Below, one piece after another: positions 36,931-45,800 of a DNA stretch of 64,000 bases. The stretch lies in the NCBI GenBank assembly GCA_944384835.1, contig CALWUU010000013.1, forward strand, positions 61,503 to 125,502, written 5' to 3'. Within the stretch, counting starts at the first letter, position 1; every line of letters begins with the position of its first letter. The notes under the pieces were generated by a model, which saw only the letters and a program-made list of their open reading frames with translations, had not been told where the DNA came from and made no database searches. The position numbers and the translations under genes are program-made. The DNA is from an uncultured Clostridia bacterium (GTDB lineage Bacteria > Bacillota > Clostridia > Oscillospirales > Acutalibacteraceae).

Positions 36931-38355
36931 ATGATATTGAGTAATAAGTACAGGAACTTAGCTCAGAATACCGCAATTTTTGCGATAGGAACATTTAGTT
37001 CAAAATTGTTGGTATTCATAATGATGCCAATATACACTCGGGCGTTGTCTACAGCCGAATATGGTACTGTTGACTTAATACAACAAATATCAAATTTATT
37101 GGTTCCAATTGTAACTCTTGGTGTTACAAATGCATTAATACGGTTCGGTCTGGATAAATCATTTCGGAAAAATGATGTATTTACAACCGGTATCATATGC
37201 TTTTTAGCAGGATTTTCATTACTATTGTGTTTTTCCCCTCTGATTCATATGATATCAGTTACCTCTGACCATACTGTCATGTTGTATTTCTTTGTATTAA
37301 TGTCTGCAATGCGTGAAATGTGCAGCCAATTTTCCAGAGCAAAAGGATACGTAAAACTATATGCTTTTGACGGATTTTTAACTACTTTAATGACATGCCT
37401 GCTGACGATAGTCTTTTTGATGGGATTTAAATGGGGAATTAACGGATATTTGTCTGCAATTATTATAACAGACGCTTTATCTTCTATATTTTTATTTTTC
37501 TCCGCAAGGTTATATCAAAATATTAAATTTAAGGGATTAGACAAACAGACCTTTAAAATGATGCTGCGTTATGCCATTCCCATGATTCCTACAACATTGC
37601 TGTGGTGGATCGTCAGTGTATCTGACCGATATGTCATTACTTATATGATTGGTGCTGACGCAAATGGTTTGTATGCTGCCGCTTATAAAATTCCCACAAT
37701 AGTGGTGTTAGTTTCTACTATTTTTATGGACGCATGGCAAGTGAGTGCCGTATCTGAAATTAAAGACCGAAGAGCTTTGGCAAAATTCTTTTCCAATGTA
37801 TTTCGTGGATATCAGTCCATCATTTTTCTTGCCGGAAGCTTACTGATTCCTTTTTCAAAGATATGTACCATAATTTTAGTTGCCGGTGATTATTATGAAT
37901 CTTGGAGGTACATTCCCTTCCTAATGCTTGCAACCATTTATAACTGCTTGGTCCAATTTATGGGCAGTGTTTATATGATAGAACGCAAAGGCGTAACTAC
38001 TTTAATTACTTCGATTATTGCCGCAGCTACCAATATTGTGGGAAACTTCATTTTAATTCCTATCTGCGGGGTAAACGGCGCTGCCTATTCCACATGCTTC
38101 AGTTATTTTATTGTTTTTGTAATCAGAGCAATCCACACAAGAAAATTTATACGTATCAATTACAGCGTATTGAAGTTTTCTGTCAATGCAGTGCTGACCC
38201 TTGCGCAAGCCATCATTATGATTACAGAAGTTCCAGGATGGATCATTTATGAGGTTGTTCTCACGTTATTGGTTTTACTATTAAATATGAAAGTACTCAT
38301 TTTAAGTTTTAAAAAAATCATTGGAAAATTCGGACGCAAAAAGGCAAAAACATAA
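36931..38355 (+). CDS. Polysaccharide/lipid flippase of the MOP superfamily (Wzx/MATE-like)
   Basis: 474 aa with about 14 membrane helices. The opening NTAIFAIGTFSSKLLVFIMMPIYTRALSTAEYG is the classic PST/Wzx start, with LIRFG, SDRYVITYMIGADANGLYAAAYKIP and YMIERKGVT as further family landmarks. Such proteins flip lipid-linked oligosaccharides across the membrane. No glycosyltransferase or polymerase genes are nearby, so its substrate is unknown. The ATG at 36931 has GAGAG directly beside it; a TTG two codons later (36937) has better spacing and could be the true start. Confidence 0.87.
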   Translation: MILSNKYRNLAQNTAIFAIGTFSSKLLVFIMMPIYTRALSTAEYGTVDLIQQISNLLVPIVTLGVTNALIRFGLDKSFRKNDVFTTGIICFLAGFSLLLCFSPLIHMISVTSDHTVMLYFFVLMSAMREMCSQFSRAKGYVKLYAFDGFLTTLMTCLLTIVFLMGFKWGINGYLSAIIITDALSSIFLFFSARLYQNIKFKGLDKQTFKMMLRYAIPMIPTTLLWWIVSVSDRYVITYMIGADANGLYAAAYKIPTIVVLVSTIFMDAWQVSAVSEIKDRRALAKFFSNVFRGYQSIIFLAGSLLIPFSKICTIILVAGDYYESWRYIPFLMLATIYNCLVQFMGSVYMIERKGVTTLITSIIAAATNIVGNFILIPICGVNGAAYSTCFSYFIVFVIRAIHTRKFIRINYSVLKFSVNAVLTLAQAIIMITEVPGWIIYEVVLTLLVLLLNMKVLILSFKKIIGKFGRKKAKT

Positions 38356-38366
38356 TAAATGAAACT

Positions 38367-38402
38367 AAAAACAGGAATCGCTATAACTGCGGTTCCTGTT
38401 TT
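38367..38402 (+). terminator. Terminator of the flippase gene
   Basis: AAAACAGGAATCGC pairs with GCGGTTCCTGTTTT (14 bp including one G-T) over a 7-nt loop. Confidence 0.82.
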
Positions 38403-38413
38403 ATGATAAATAA

Positions 38414-38456
38414 AGAACCGGCGCAAATTTGAATGTTTGCGCCGGTTCTGCTTTTT
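38414..38456. terminator. Second, bidirectional terminator (mainly for the PAP2 gene)
   Basis: AGAACCGGCGCAAA/TTTGCGCCGGTTCT 14-bp GC-rich stem with an 8-nt loop. A T-run follows on the plus side and TTCTTTATTT on the minus side. Confidence 0.82.
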
Positions 38457-38985
38457 AAATAAGGCGTAATGCAATTGGAATATTGATTAATGCCACAGCA
38501 ATTCCTGAAAGAAGGCCAAACAATACATCCGATGGGAAATGTACGAATAAATACAATCTGGAAAAAGATATAATAAACGCCAAAGCCAAAGCAATCAAAC
38601 CAATTTTATAGTTCATGTGCAACAAAATTGTGGCACTTGCAAATGATGATGCTGTATGACCTGAAGGCAGTGAAGATCCCATTGGCCGTCTGATCAATAT
38701 CGGAACATCTTTGTATATATCACATGGTCTTAAACGATTAAAACGAGACTTAATAAACATGTTAGAAAAAGTCGTCATAATAATTGTTACAATCAGCAAT
38801 ACACCGTGATATTTGTATTGAGTAAATAAAGTAATAAAAATGCCAGTGAATACCCAAACCAAAGCGCCGTTGCCCATTGATGTGAAAAAGGTCATTGCTT
38901 TATCCAGTTTAGGACCACGTAATTCTTGAATTTTAAACAAAATTTTATTATCAAGGTGCTGTGTGCGTGCCTTTGTACGCTCCAT
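38455..38985 (-). CDS. PAP2-superfamily membrane phosphatase
   Basis: 176 aa with about five to six membrane helices. The three phosphatase motifs are present: KSRFNRLRP, SSLPSGHTASS and SRLYLFVHFPSD, with the catalytic His in the last two. Likely substrates are lipid phosphates such as undecaprenyl pyrophosphate or phosphatidylglycerol phosphate; the sequence does not decide. AGGAG lies 10 nt before the ATG at 38985; a TTG two codons upstream (38991) is an alternative. It ends in the shared terminator. Its 303-nt upstream gap (38986-39288) also holds the mscL promoter and no other gene. Confidence 0.9.
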   Translation of the reverse strand: MERTKARTQHLDNKILFKIQELRGPKLDKAMTFFTSMGNGALVWVFTGIFITLFTQYKYHGVLLIVTIIMTTFSNMFIKSRFNRLRPCDIYKDVPILIRRPMGSSLPSGHTASSFASATILLHMNYKIGLIALALAFIISFSRLYLFVHFPSDVLFGLLSGIAVALINIPIALRLI

Positions 38986-39202
38986 TTTCAATCTACTCCT
39001 AATAATGATATATATTCATAAACATATGAAGTTTTACATCAGTTCACACTTAGCTTTTATAATAATATATCATACTTACATTTAAAAGAAAACAAAAATT
39101 AATAAATTGAAAGAATAATCAGAAAGATTGCATAAAAATAAATTTATTATGAAAAAAATTTATTGCATTTTTATATATTAAAATCACTTAAATATTTTTA
39201 AC

Positions 39203-39230
39203 TTGCATTCTTTATGTCGTATGATACAAT
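39203..39230 (+). promoter_or_regulatory. Predicted mscL promoter
   Basis: TTGCAT (39203-39208), 16-nt spacer, TACAAT (39225-39230), about 55 nt before the mscL ATG. Confidence 0.58.
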
Positions 39231-39288
39231 TGTACCAAAGAAATATGATGAAATTTGTATCATATAATCAGAAAGGAATTATAAAAGT

Positions 39289-39762
39289 ATGAAACAATTT
39301 TTTAAGGATTTTAAAGAGTTTGCGATACGCGGTAATGTAGTAGATATGGCCGTTGGTGTTGTAATCGGTACCGCATTTAGTAAAATTGTATCTTCTCTGG
39401 TTAGTGATATTATCATGCCTGCCCTATCCTTAATTACCGGACGGGTCAGCTTACAGGATCTAAGCTTCACTTTGCCAACCGGAGAAGGCATGGAACCGAT
39501 TGTTTTAAAATACGGCGTGTTTTTGCAATCTGTTTTAGATTTTCTAATTATTGCGTTCTCTATTTTTGTTGTTATTAAACTAATCGGAAAACTCCGCAGA
39601 AAAAAGAAAGAGGAACCACCAGAAACTCCTGCTCCAACAAAAGAAGAAGTTTTATTAACAGAGATCAGAGATTTACTTGCCGCACAAAAAGCATCTGCAA
39701 TAACAGAACAAAAAAACGCGGATAATATTCCTGTGTTAGAATCTGATAAAAAAGAGTCATAA
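39289..39762 (+). CDS. mscL: Large-conductance mechanosensitive channel
   Basis: 157 aa, slightly longer than E. coli MscL (136). The N-terminal amphipathic helix [20 protein letters not shown] and gate helix [22 protein letters not shown] are nearly canonical, and the second membrane helix lies at about 84-103. The charged cluster [12 protein letters not shown] and the cytoplasmic helix [13 protein letters not shown] follow; the final 25 residues are a non-conserved acidic tail. The pentamer opens on membrane tension and protects against osmotic downshock. AAAGGAA lies upstream of the ATG. Monocistronic, with its own promoter and terminator. Confidence 0.96.
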   Translation: MKQFFKDFKEFAIRGNVVDMAVGVVIGTAFSKIVSSLVSDIIMPALSLITGRVSLQDLSFTLPTGEGMEPIVLKYGVFLQSVLDFLIIAFSIFVVIKLIGKLRRKKKEEPPETPAPTKEEVLLTEIRDLLAAQKASAITEQKNADNIPVLESDKKES

Positions 39763-39796
39763 AAAGAAACCTGGTACCGGTACCAGGTTTCTTTTT
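39763..39796. terminator. Bidirectional terminator between mscL and the DEAD-box gene
   Basis: A perfect 32-nt palindrome built from AAAGAAACCTGGTACC and its complement, flanked by T-runs on both strands. It abuts both stop codons. Confidence 0.88.
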
Positions 39797-41238
39797 TAAA
39801 AATTTACTCTCGAAACACGTCTTGGACGACCTTTTATCGGCCTTGTTTGCAAAGCTTTTAAAACAATATCACCTTTGCTGTTCAAAATATCTACAAAGGT
39901 AGAAATACTTTGTACATCTATAATTCCAATATCATCAGAGGTTACTCCCTTAATACTGCAAATAGTGCCTACAACATCCATCGGACGCATCTTGGTTTTT
40001 CTGCCGGCATTAATATGAAGCTTTGTAATGGAGTTACTGAAAGCAGCACCTTTTTCCGGTTTAAAGTCCGGCTTTTTCATGATTGTTTCTGCAAATGCTG
40101 GATGATACTGCTCTACCAAATCTCTTGTTGGCGGAGTAACAAAAATCCAGCGTGAACATATATACAACTGTAAATCCTGTGCCGCAGGAGCTTCTTCTTT
40201 TGTGTAAAAAGTGATTGCTATTCCCTTTCTTCCGTTTCTTCCTGTACGACCAATGCGGTGAACATAATGTTCTTTGGCTCTTGGCAAATCATAATTTACA
40301 ACGTGAGTGACATGGTCTATATCAATTCCCCGTGCCGCTACATCCGTTGCAATTAAATAACGGAAATTCCCTCTGCGGAATTGGTTCATGATGTCAATTC
40401 TATCATCCTGTTCCATACCGCCATGAATTTTTCCGCATGGAATATTGCTGTCCCCTAACTTTTGAAATACAAAATCAACTTTTTCCTGCGTATTACAAAA
40501 AACAATACAGCTGTCCGGATTCTGCAATACCAAAACATCTTTTAATAGCTGCAATTTTTCTGTTTCTTCTGCTCGAAAACAAGTTTGTTTAATTCTGTCT
40601 ACTGTTACAGTTTCTGCTTGTATTTCAACACGTACAGGATGATACAAATAATCCTGCGCTAAACGTTCAATTTCTTTTGGCATAGTAGCGGAAAACAATA
40701 AAGTTACAGGATGTCCCGGCAAATGAGAAATAATTGCTTTCACTTGTTCTAAAAATCCCATATTTAACATTTCATCCGCTTCATCAATGACAAGATAACG
40801 GATGGCGGATGTGTCTAATGTTTTACGCTCCATATGATCCAGCACGCGTCCCGGCGTTCCAACTACAATATGTGTTTTTTGTTTTAAAGCATGTACTTGC
40901 TGATAAAACGGAGATCGTCCGAATAATACGGGGACATTAATTCTTTTGTAACGTCCAATATGAAAAATATCTTCTTTTACCTGTATGGCTAATTCCCGTG
41001 TTGGCGCCAGTACTAAAGCCTGTGGTCTGTTTTCATCCCATTCTACCAATTCGCAAAGAGGTATTCCGAAAGAAGCTGTTTTACCGCTTCCTGTCTGTGA
41101 TTTTGCCAATACATCCTTGCCTGCTAAAATTTCAGGAATCACTTTTACTTGCACAGGCGTTGGCGTGCGGTATTGCAGCTGCTCCAACGCAGATAAAATT
41201 TCTTCGCTCAAAGGATATTCTGTAAAACTTGATGGCAT
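39796..41238 (-). CDS. dbpA: DEAD-box RNA helicase with DbpA-type RNA-binding domain
   Basis: 480 aa. Helicase motifs in order: Q motif (YRTPTPVQ), I (AKSQTGSGKT, 44-53), Ia (APTRELA), Ib (TPGR), II (DEAD), III (SAT), V (ATDVAARGID) and VI (HRIGRTGRNG). The C-terminal 75 residues (ITKLHINAGRKTKMRPMDVV to about 475) form the DbpA/YxiN RRM-like domain that recognises hairpin 92 of 23S rRNA, so a role in large-subunit assembly is likely. An insertion-like short region precedes it. The gene has a weak ribosome binding site and an 18-bp hairpin 37 nt before the ATG, suggesting post-transcriptional control. Confidence 0.93.
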   Translation of the reverse strand: MPSSFTEYPLSEEILSALEQLQYRTPTPVQVKVIPEILAGKDVLAKSQTGSGKTASFGIPLCELVEWDENRPQALVLAPTRELAIQVKEDIFHIGRYKRINVPVLFGRSPFYQQVHALKQKTHIVVGTPGRVLDHMERKTLDTSAIRYLVIDEADEMLNMGFLEQVKAIISHLPGHPVTLLFSATMPKEIERLAQDYLYHPVRVEIQAETVTVDRIKQTCFRAEETEKLQLLKDVLVLQNPDSCIVFCNTQEKVDFVFQKLGDSNIPCGKIHGGMEQDDRIDIMNQFRRGNFRYLIATDVAARGIDIDHVTHVVNYDLPRAKEHYVHRIGRTGRNGRKGIAITFYTKEEAPAAQDLQLYICSRWIFVTPPTRDLVEQYHPAFAETIMKKPDFKPEKGAAFSNSITKLHINAGRKTKMRPMDVVGTICSIKGVTSDDIGIIDVQSISTFVDILNSKGDIVLKALQTRPIKGRPRRVSRVNF

Positions 41239-41275
41239 ATATTAAGCTCGCTTTCTATTTCGCATCTTCATAAAT

Positions 41276-41319
41276 AAACATATGAAATACTTACGCGCGC
41301 ATAAGTATTTCATATGTTT
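41276..41319 (-). promoter_or_regulatory. Long perfect hairpin in the 5' region of the DbpA-type helicase gene
   Basis: Two 18-nt arms (41276-41293 and 41302-41319) pair without mismatch around an 8-nt CG-alternating loop (CGCGCGCA). On the minus strand it is followed by GTTTATTTATG rather than a real T-run. It could be a structured leader, attenuator or protein site. The rest of the 41239-41666 gap is AT-rich; a weak TTGCAT/CATAAT pair (41555-41584) may drive the lysozyme gene. Confidence 0.75.
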
Positions 41320-41666
41320 GCTTGTATATGATAAAATGTATTATTCAATATATCATTCAATGAAATCGGAATCATATTTTCTATTGATTCAAAACATTGC
41401 TCTTACACAAGAATAAAAATAAACAAAAATGATATTAAGAATATTATATTAATCATACAAAGGAACGGCTTGTTTGTCAATGAATCTTTTCATACAAATC
41501 CAATATATTTCTACTTGATCCAGATGAGAGAGTATATAAACATTTTTACTGTAATTGCATAGTATGATATAGGCTTGTCATAATGAAAAATCCATATTTG
41601 AACTGTTATCAATTACGATTCTTTTTTGTACAAGCCAAGCCATACAAAATATGAAATGAGGGAATT

Positions 41667-42800
41667 ATGAATATGGCAAACCAAGTTGTCGACGTAAGTA
41701 CCTTCCAACAAACAATTGATTGGTCTCAGGTAAAACAAGACGGCATTGCAGGCGCAATGATACGTGCCGGCTATGGATTCGGTACTGTAGACAATCAATA
41801 TCGTGCTAATGTAACAGGATGTGAAAACAATGGTATTCCATACGGAATGTATCATTACAGCTATGCAACAAATATTGAAGACGCAAAAAAAGAAGCGGAG
41901 TTTTTTATCAATAACGCCAAAGGCACTTCTCCTTCTTATCCTTTAGCAATGGATGTGGAAGAAGCAAGCCAAGCGGCTATGGGTAAAAAAGCATTAACCG
42001 ATATGATTCTTGCTTTTTGCGATATGATAAAATCCGCAGGCTATCAGCCAATGTTATATACCAACTTAAACTGGGCAACCAATTATATTGATATGTCTGC
42101 CGTTGACAACGCGGGCATTCGAGTGTGGATTGCACAATATAATACCACTTTGGACTATAAAGGCAAATATTTCTTATGGCAATATACCAGCAGCGGCAGA
42201 GTGGCAGGTATTCCAACCAATGTAGATTTAAACTATTTGGGCAGTGATGCAGGCGAAATTACTCCGCCGCAGCCTCCTGTAACCGGCAATAACACTTATA
42301 TTGTAAAGGCCGGAGACACTTTATGGGATATTGCCCAAAACCAACTGGGCAATGGCAGCCGTTATAAAGAAATCATGGCATTAAATGGTTTAACAAGTAA
42401 TGTCATTCATCCGGGTCAGGTTTTAGAATTACCTACAGGCGGTTCAGGCAATATCGATTCAGGTTCTGCAAGCACTTATACGGTAAAAGCCGGAGACACT
42501 TTGTGGGATATTGCCCAAAACCAACTGGGCAGCGGAAGCCGCTATAAAGAAATTATGTCGCTAAACGGTTTAACCAGCGATGTCATCCATCCGGGTCAGG
42601 TTCTGAAATTGCCTGCGGACAGTGCCAGTAGCGGCAGTTCAGGCTCCGCAAAAACCTATACGGTCAAAGCTGGAGACACTCTTTGGGATATTGCGCAAAA
42701 TCTTTTGGGTAATGGTTCGCGTTATCAGGAAATTGTTTCATTAAATAATTTACACAGTAATATAATATATCCCGGTCAAGTATTGAAAATACCGAAATGA
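41667..42800 (+). CDS. GH25 lysozyme with three C-terminal LysM domains, no signal peptide
   Basis: 377 aa. Residues 5-195 form a GH25 muramidase: Asp9 (VVDVST), the catalytic DxE pair Asp96-Glu98 (YPLAMDVEEA) and NWATNYIDM, WIAQYN, FLWQYTSSG. Three LysM units (about 208-256, 268-316, 328-376) follow, each YTVKAGDTLWDIAQN, separated by 12-residue Gly/Ser linkers; they bind peptidoglycan GlcNAc. GH25 enzymes cut the MurNAc-GlcNAc bond. There is no N-terminal signal sequence, which is usual for phage endolysins and for some autolysins released by lysis. No holin or phage genes are near. GAGGG precedes the ATG; a second ATG two codons later is equally possible. Confidence 0.93.
   Translation: MNMANQVVDVSTFQQTIDWSQVKQDGIAGAMIRAGYGFGTVDNQYRANVTGCENNGIPYGMYHYSYATNIEDAKKEAEFFINNAKGTSPSYPLAMDVEEASQAAMGKKALTDMILAFCDMIKSAGYQPMLYTNLNWATNYIDMSAVDNAGIRVWIAQYNTTLDYKGKYFLWQYTSSGRVAGIPTNVDLNYLGSDAGEITPPQPPVTGNNTYIVKAGDTLWDIAQNQLGNGSRYKEIMALNGLTSNVIHPGQVLELPTGGSGNIDSGSASTYTVKAGDTLWDIAQNQLGSGSRYKEIMSLNGLTSDVIHPGQVLKLPADSASSGSSGSAKTYTVKAGDTLWDIAQNLLGNGSRYQEIVSLNNLHSNIIYPGQVLKIPK
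42291..42794 (+). repeat. Three tandem LysM-coding repeats with a 180-nt period
   Basis: 144-nt units at 42291-42434, 42471-42614 and 42651-42794 are separated by exactly 36-nt linkers. Units 1 and 2 are most alike, sharing long identical runs such as the stretch encoding LWDIAQNQLG; unit 3 has diverged. This points to in-frame duplication. Confidence 0.92.
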
Positions 42801-42809
42801 TATCATCAT

Positions 42810-42847
42810 AAAAAGCGCGTCCTGCATATGTTCAGGACGCGCTTTTT
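42810..42847. terminator. Bidirectional terminator between the lysozyme and pglX
   Basis: AAAAAGCGCGTCCTG/CAGGACGCGCTTTTT 15-bp stem with an 8-nt loop, T-runs on both sides. Confidence 0.92.
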
Positions 42848-45800
42848 ATATTTTTGTAAACAGAGAAACCAGATATGTGTCTCCGTTTTCATCTGCAACA
42901 GACAAATTCTGAAATTTTGCGTAATTCTGCTTTACTCCATCATCCAGCGATATGCAGGATAAGCGCTCAATAGAAGCTTGATAAGCGCGGCGGTAACGGT
43001 ATAATTCATTTCTTTTTTCCATGTAACGATTCTTTTTCTTTTCACCGCAAACTTCTTGCTCCATGATTTGTTGTTCTAATTGTTCTTCATATTGATTCAA
43101 CTGATTTAAAATTTCATACAAATCCTCTTGGTTGGTACGGTGTATATATATCAGAGCTTTATAACCACTGTCAGCACCACTGTTCAATTGCCAGTAAATT
43201 GGATGCTTTTGATATAAACGGATATGCTCTTTATAAAAGTCACGCCATAAATAAGTACGAATGGTTTGCCGCGCATCCAACGTATTAGAATCCAATGCAT
43301 TTGCAATAAAAGCAAGGTTATGTTCTAACCGCTCACTTCCAAACAAATCTTCAATCAATTCAAATAGCCGTGAAGCCAAATCATCCTGCCCATAGGATAA
43401 TTCATTTTCCTTTAAAATCAAGCAATTTCGTTTTACTGCATATTCATGCACTGTTTGGCTGTTCCATTCACTGCCTGCATACCAGATACCTTCCTTTAAA
43501 GGATGATATCGACCAAACAAACATCCCACCAAATAAGATAAGAATAATTTCACATCTCGTACGGAATCTGCTTTTCGTACAGCAATATCTCTGTCGATGA
43601 CTTCAGGAGTAACTCTATCTTCCAACTGATACAGCAGTATCAATATTTGATTGATTTCTTCTTCATTTTGCTTAAGTTTCTCATATCGGCTGTCCGCTTG
43701 TTGTTTCCATATTTGATAGCATACTTCTAAATCATTTTCTTGATATTTTAAATGAATTTGCATAAAAGGATGCCCTTTAAAATTCCAGCTGGTTTCGAAA
43801 TCATCCCAATCTTCTTTAGAAATACGGCAATTTTCCTCTACCAAATGAATGAATGCTTCTCGTTGTTCCTTAAGAGGCAAGATTGGTAAATCCCCTACAT
43901 TTCCGGCTTGAAAATTCACGGTAGGCGCCAATAATGACAAAAAATAAAATGCAACTTTACTGCATAAAAATCCTAATATTTCCGCTGTTTGCTCTTCCTG
44001 CGGAAACATAGAGGAACCTGATACGTCAAATAAAAATCCCTCTGTTTTGCAGCGCACGGCAAAATTTTCAAACCCAAATAAAGACCACGTAATACCTGCT
44101 TTAAAATAATCCTGCTCATTGCGTAAAATGGCCTTTGAATAGCGCCTTAGCGCTTCTCCTCCATTTTCCCAATCCACTACATATTCATTCATACCGTACC
44201 ATTTTCTGAAATTGCCTCCTTTGTTATAAGGAAACCATTTGGCTCCCGACGCAATCGCATCAGATAATGTTTTGGCTTTATCATAAAATTTTGTAATATC
44301 AATCTCGTGCCAGTAACGTACAAATAATTCATTGTTTCCAGTCTGCATGCCAACTCTGGGTGCAGAAATTACAGATAGCGGCGTCCCCTTTTGAAATGCC
44401 TGAATCGCATTTGCAGAAGCCCAATATACGAAAGGAGCACCGGGAACGGAATAAAATGCAGTTTGTTTGATAAAATATTGATTTTTGCTTTGAAAATATT
44501 CATTGATTTTTTCATCTGTATTTAAGTAGTCCGTCAAACGAATAAACAGGGAATCGGATTTTTCTAATTCGGATTTTCGAATAACAAACGCAGATGCCAG
44601 CACATTAAAAGAATTCAATTCTTCAAAAGTTGCGGCTCCTGTATGAACCATAGACTCAATGTGATTGTGCTTTAATATTTCAAGCCTGAGCTTTTGAAAA
44701 GAGGTTAAAAACATCCATGTATGCATGGTTACCATACTGAAACAGCCGAATTCTTTTGTAAAAGCTTTACAGCGTAAAATGAATGCCGCATACAGTTCTG
44801 ATTTTCCGTTTGGATAATTTGCTTCTAAAAAACTGCTTATTTTTTTGTTTAAGCTTTTTTTCCCCATATAAGGAGGATTGGTGATCGTCACCAAATAAGT
44901 CTTTGTTAACAAAGCTGCTTGCTGCAGTAACGAAATTAACAGCGGGAACCATTGATTGATAATAGCCCACTGTTCCAGATTACAATCAAATGTACTGTCC
45001 GTCGCAATTTCATGTAATTTGCGGGCTGTTTTCTCATAAAAATCCGGTTGAAATCTCTGTGTCATTTGCAAACAGGAACCATATGTTTTGGCATCTTGAA
45101 ACGTATCCAGCACCAAATCAATTGCCAATCTCTCTTCCTCTTCCAACACAGAAAACTGCTGCCAAAACTCTTGGCGCATATTGTCTGACATTTCATTGCT
45201 TTCCTGAATACTGCATATATGAACATGATGGGCATCTTCCAGAATGGTTTCATCATAAAATCTGGCTTTCATCATAATGGCAAAATGCGCCAGCTCGCTG
45301 ACAGAATCGTCTATTTCCAACCCGTATAAATTATGCGCAATTATCTGTTTGGCCGCCTCTTTTGATGTATACCCTTCCGCACTATAGATATCCATTAAAA
45401 TATCAAACGCATAAACCAAAATATGTCCACTGCCCATGCATGGATCTAATATGGTAATATCTTGCGGCCGTAATTCTGTTTTTCGTATTTTCTGTGTTTC
45501 CGTATTGTCATTTGGTTTTAAGTAATACGTCCATTTTCCTTCCAACTCAGGATTCGGATGTTGTTCCAGCCATAATTTACCCACACTGTTTTCTACCATA
45601 TAGCACACAATCCAATCCGGAGTAAACAATTGGGTTGCCGCAGGAATTCTTTCCTTAGTAATTTTAATATTTTGCTGCAGTAAAGCGAAGGTTTGCTCTT
45701 TTCTCTCTGTATGAAAGTACTGATATAACCAGCCAATCATCTCAACTTGTCCTCCCTGACTGAGTACAAAATCTTCTTTGGGCAGAGAAAAAAATTCATA

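Noticed and set aside
41667..42800. GH25-LysM gene as part of a prophage
   Set aside because: No holin, tail, portal, terminase or integrase genes and no attachment repeats were seen nearby.
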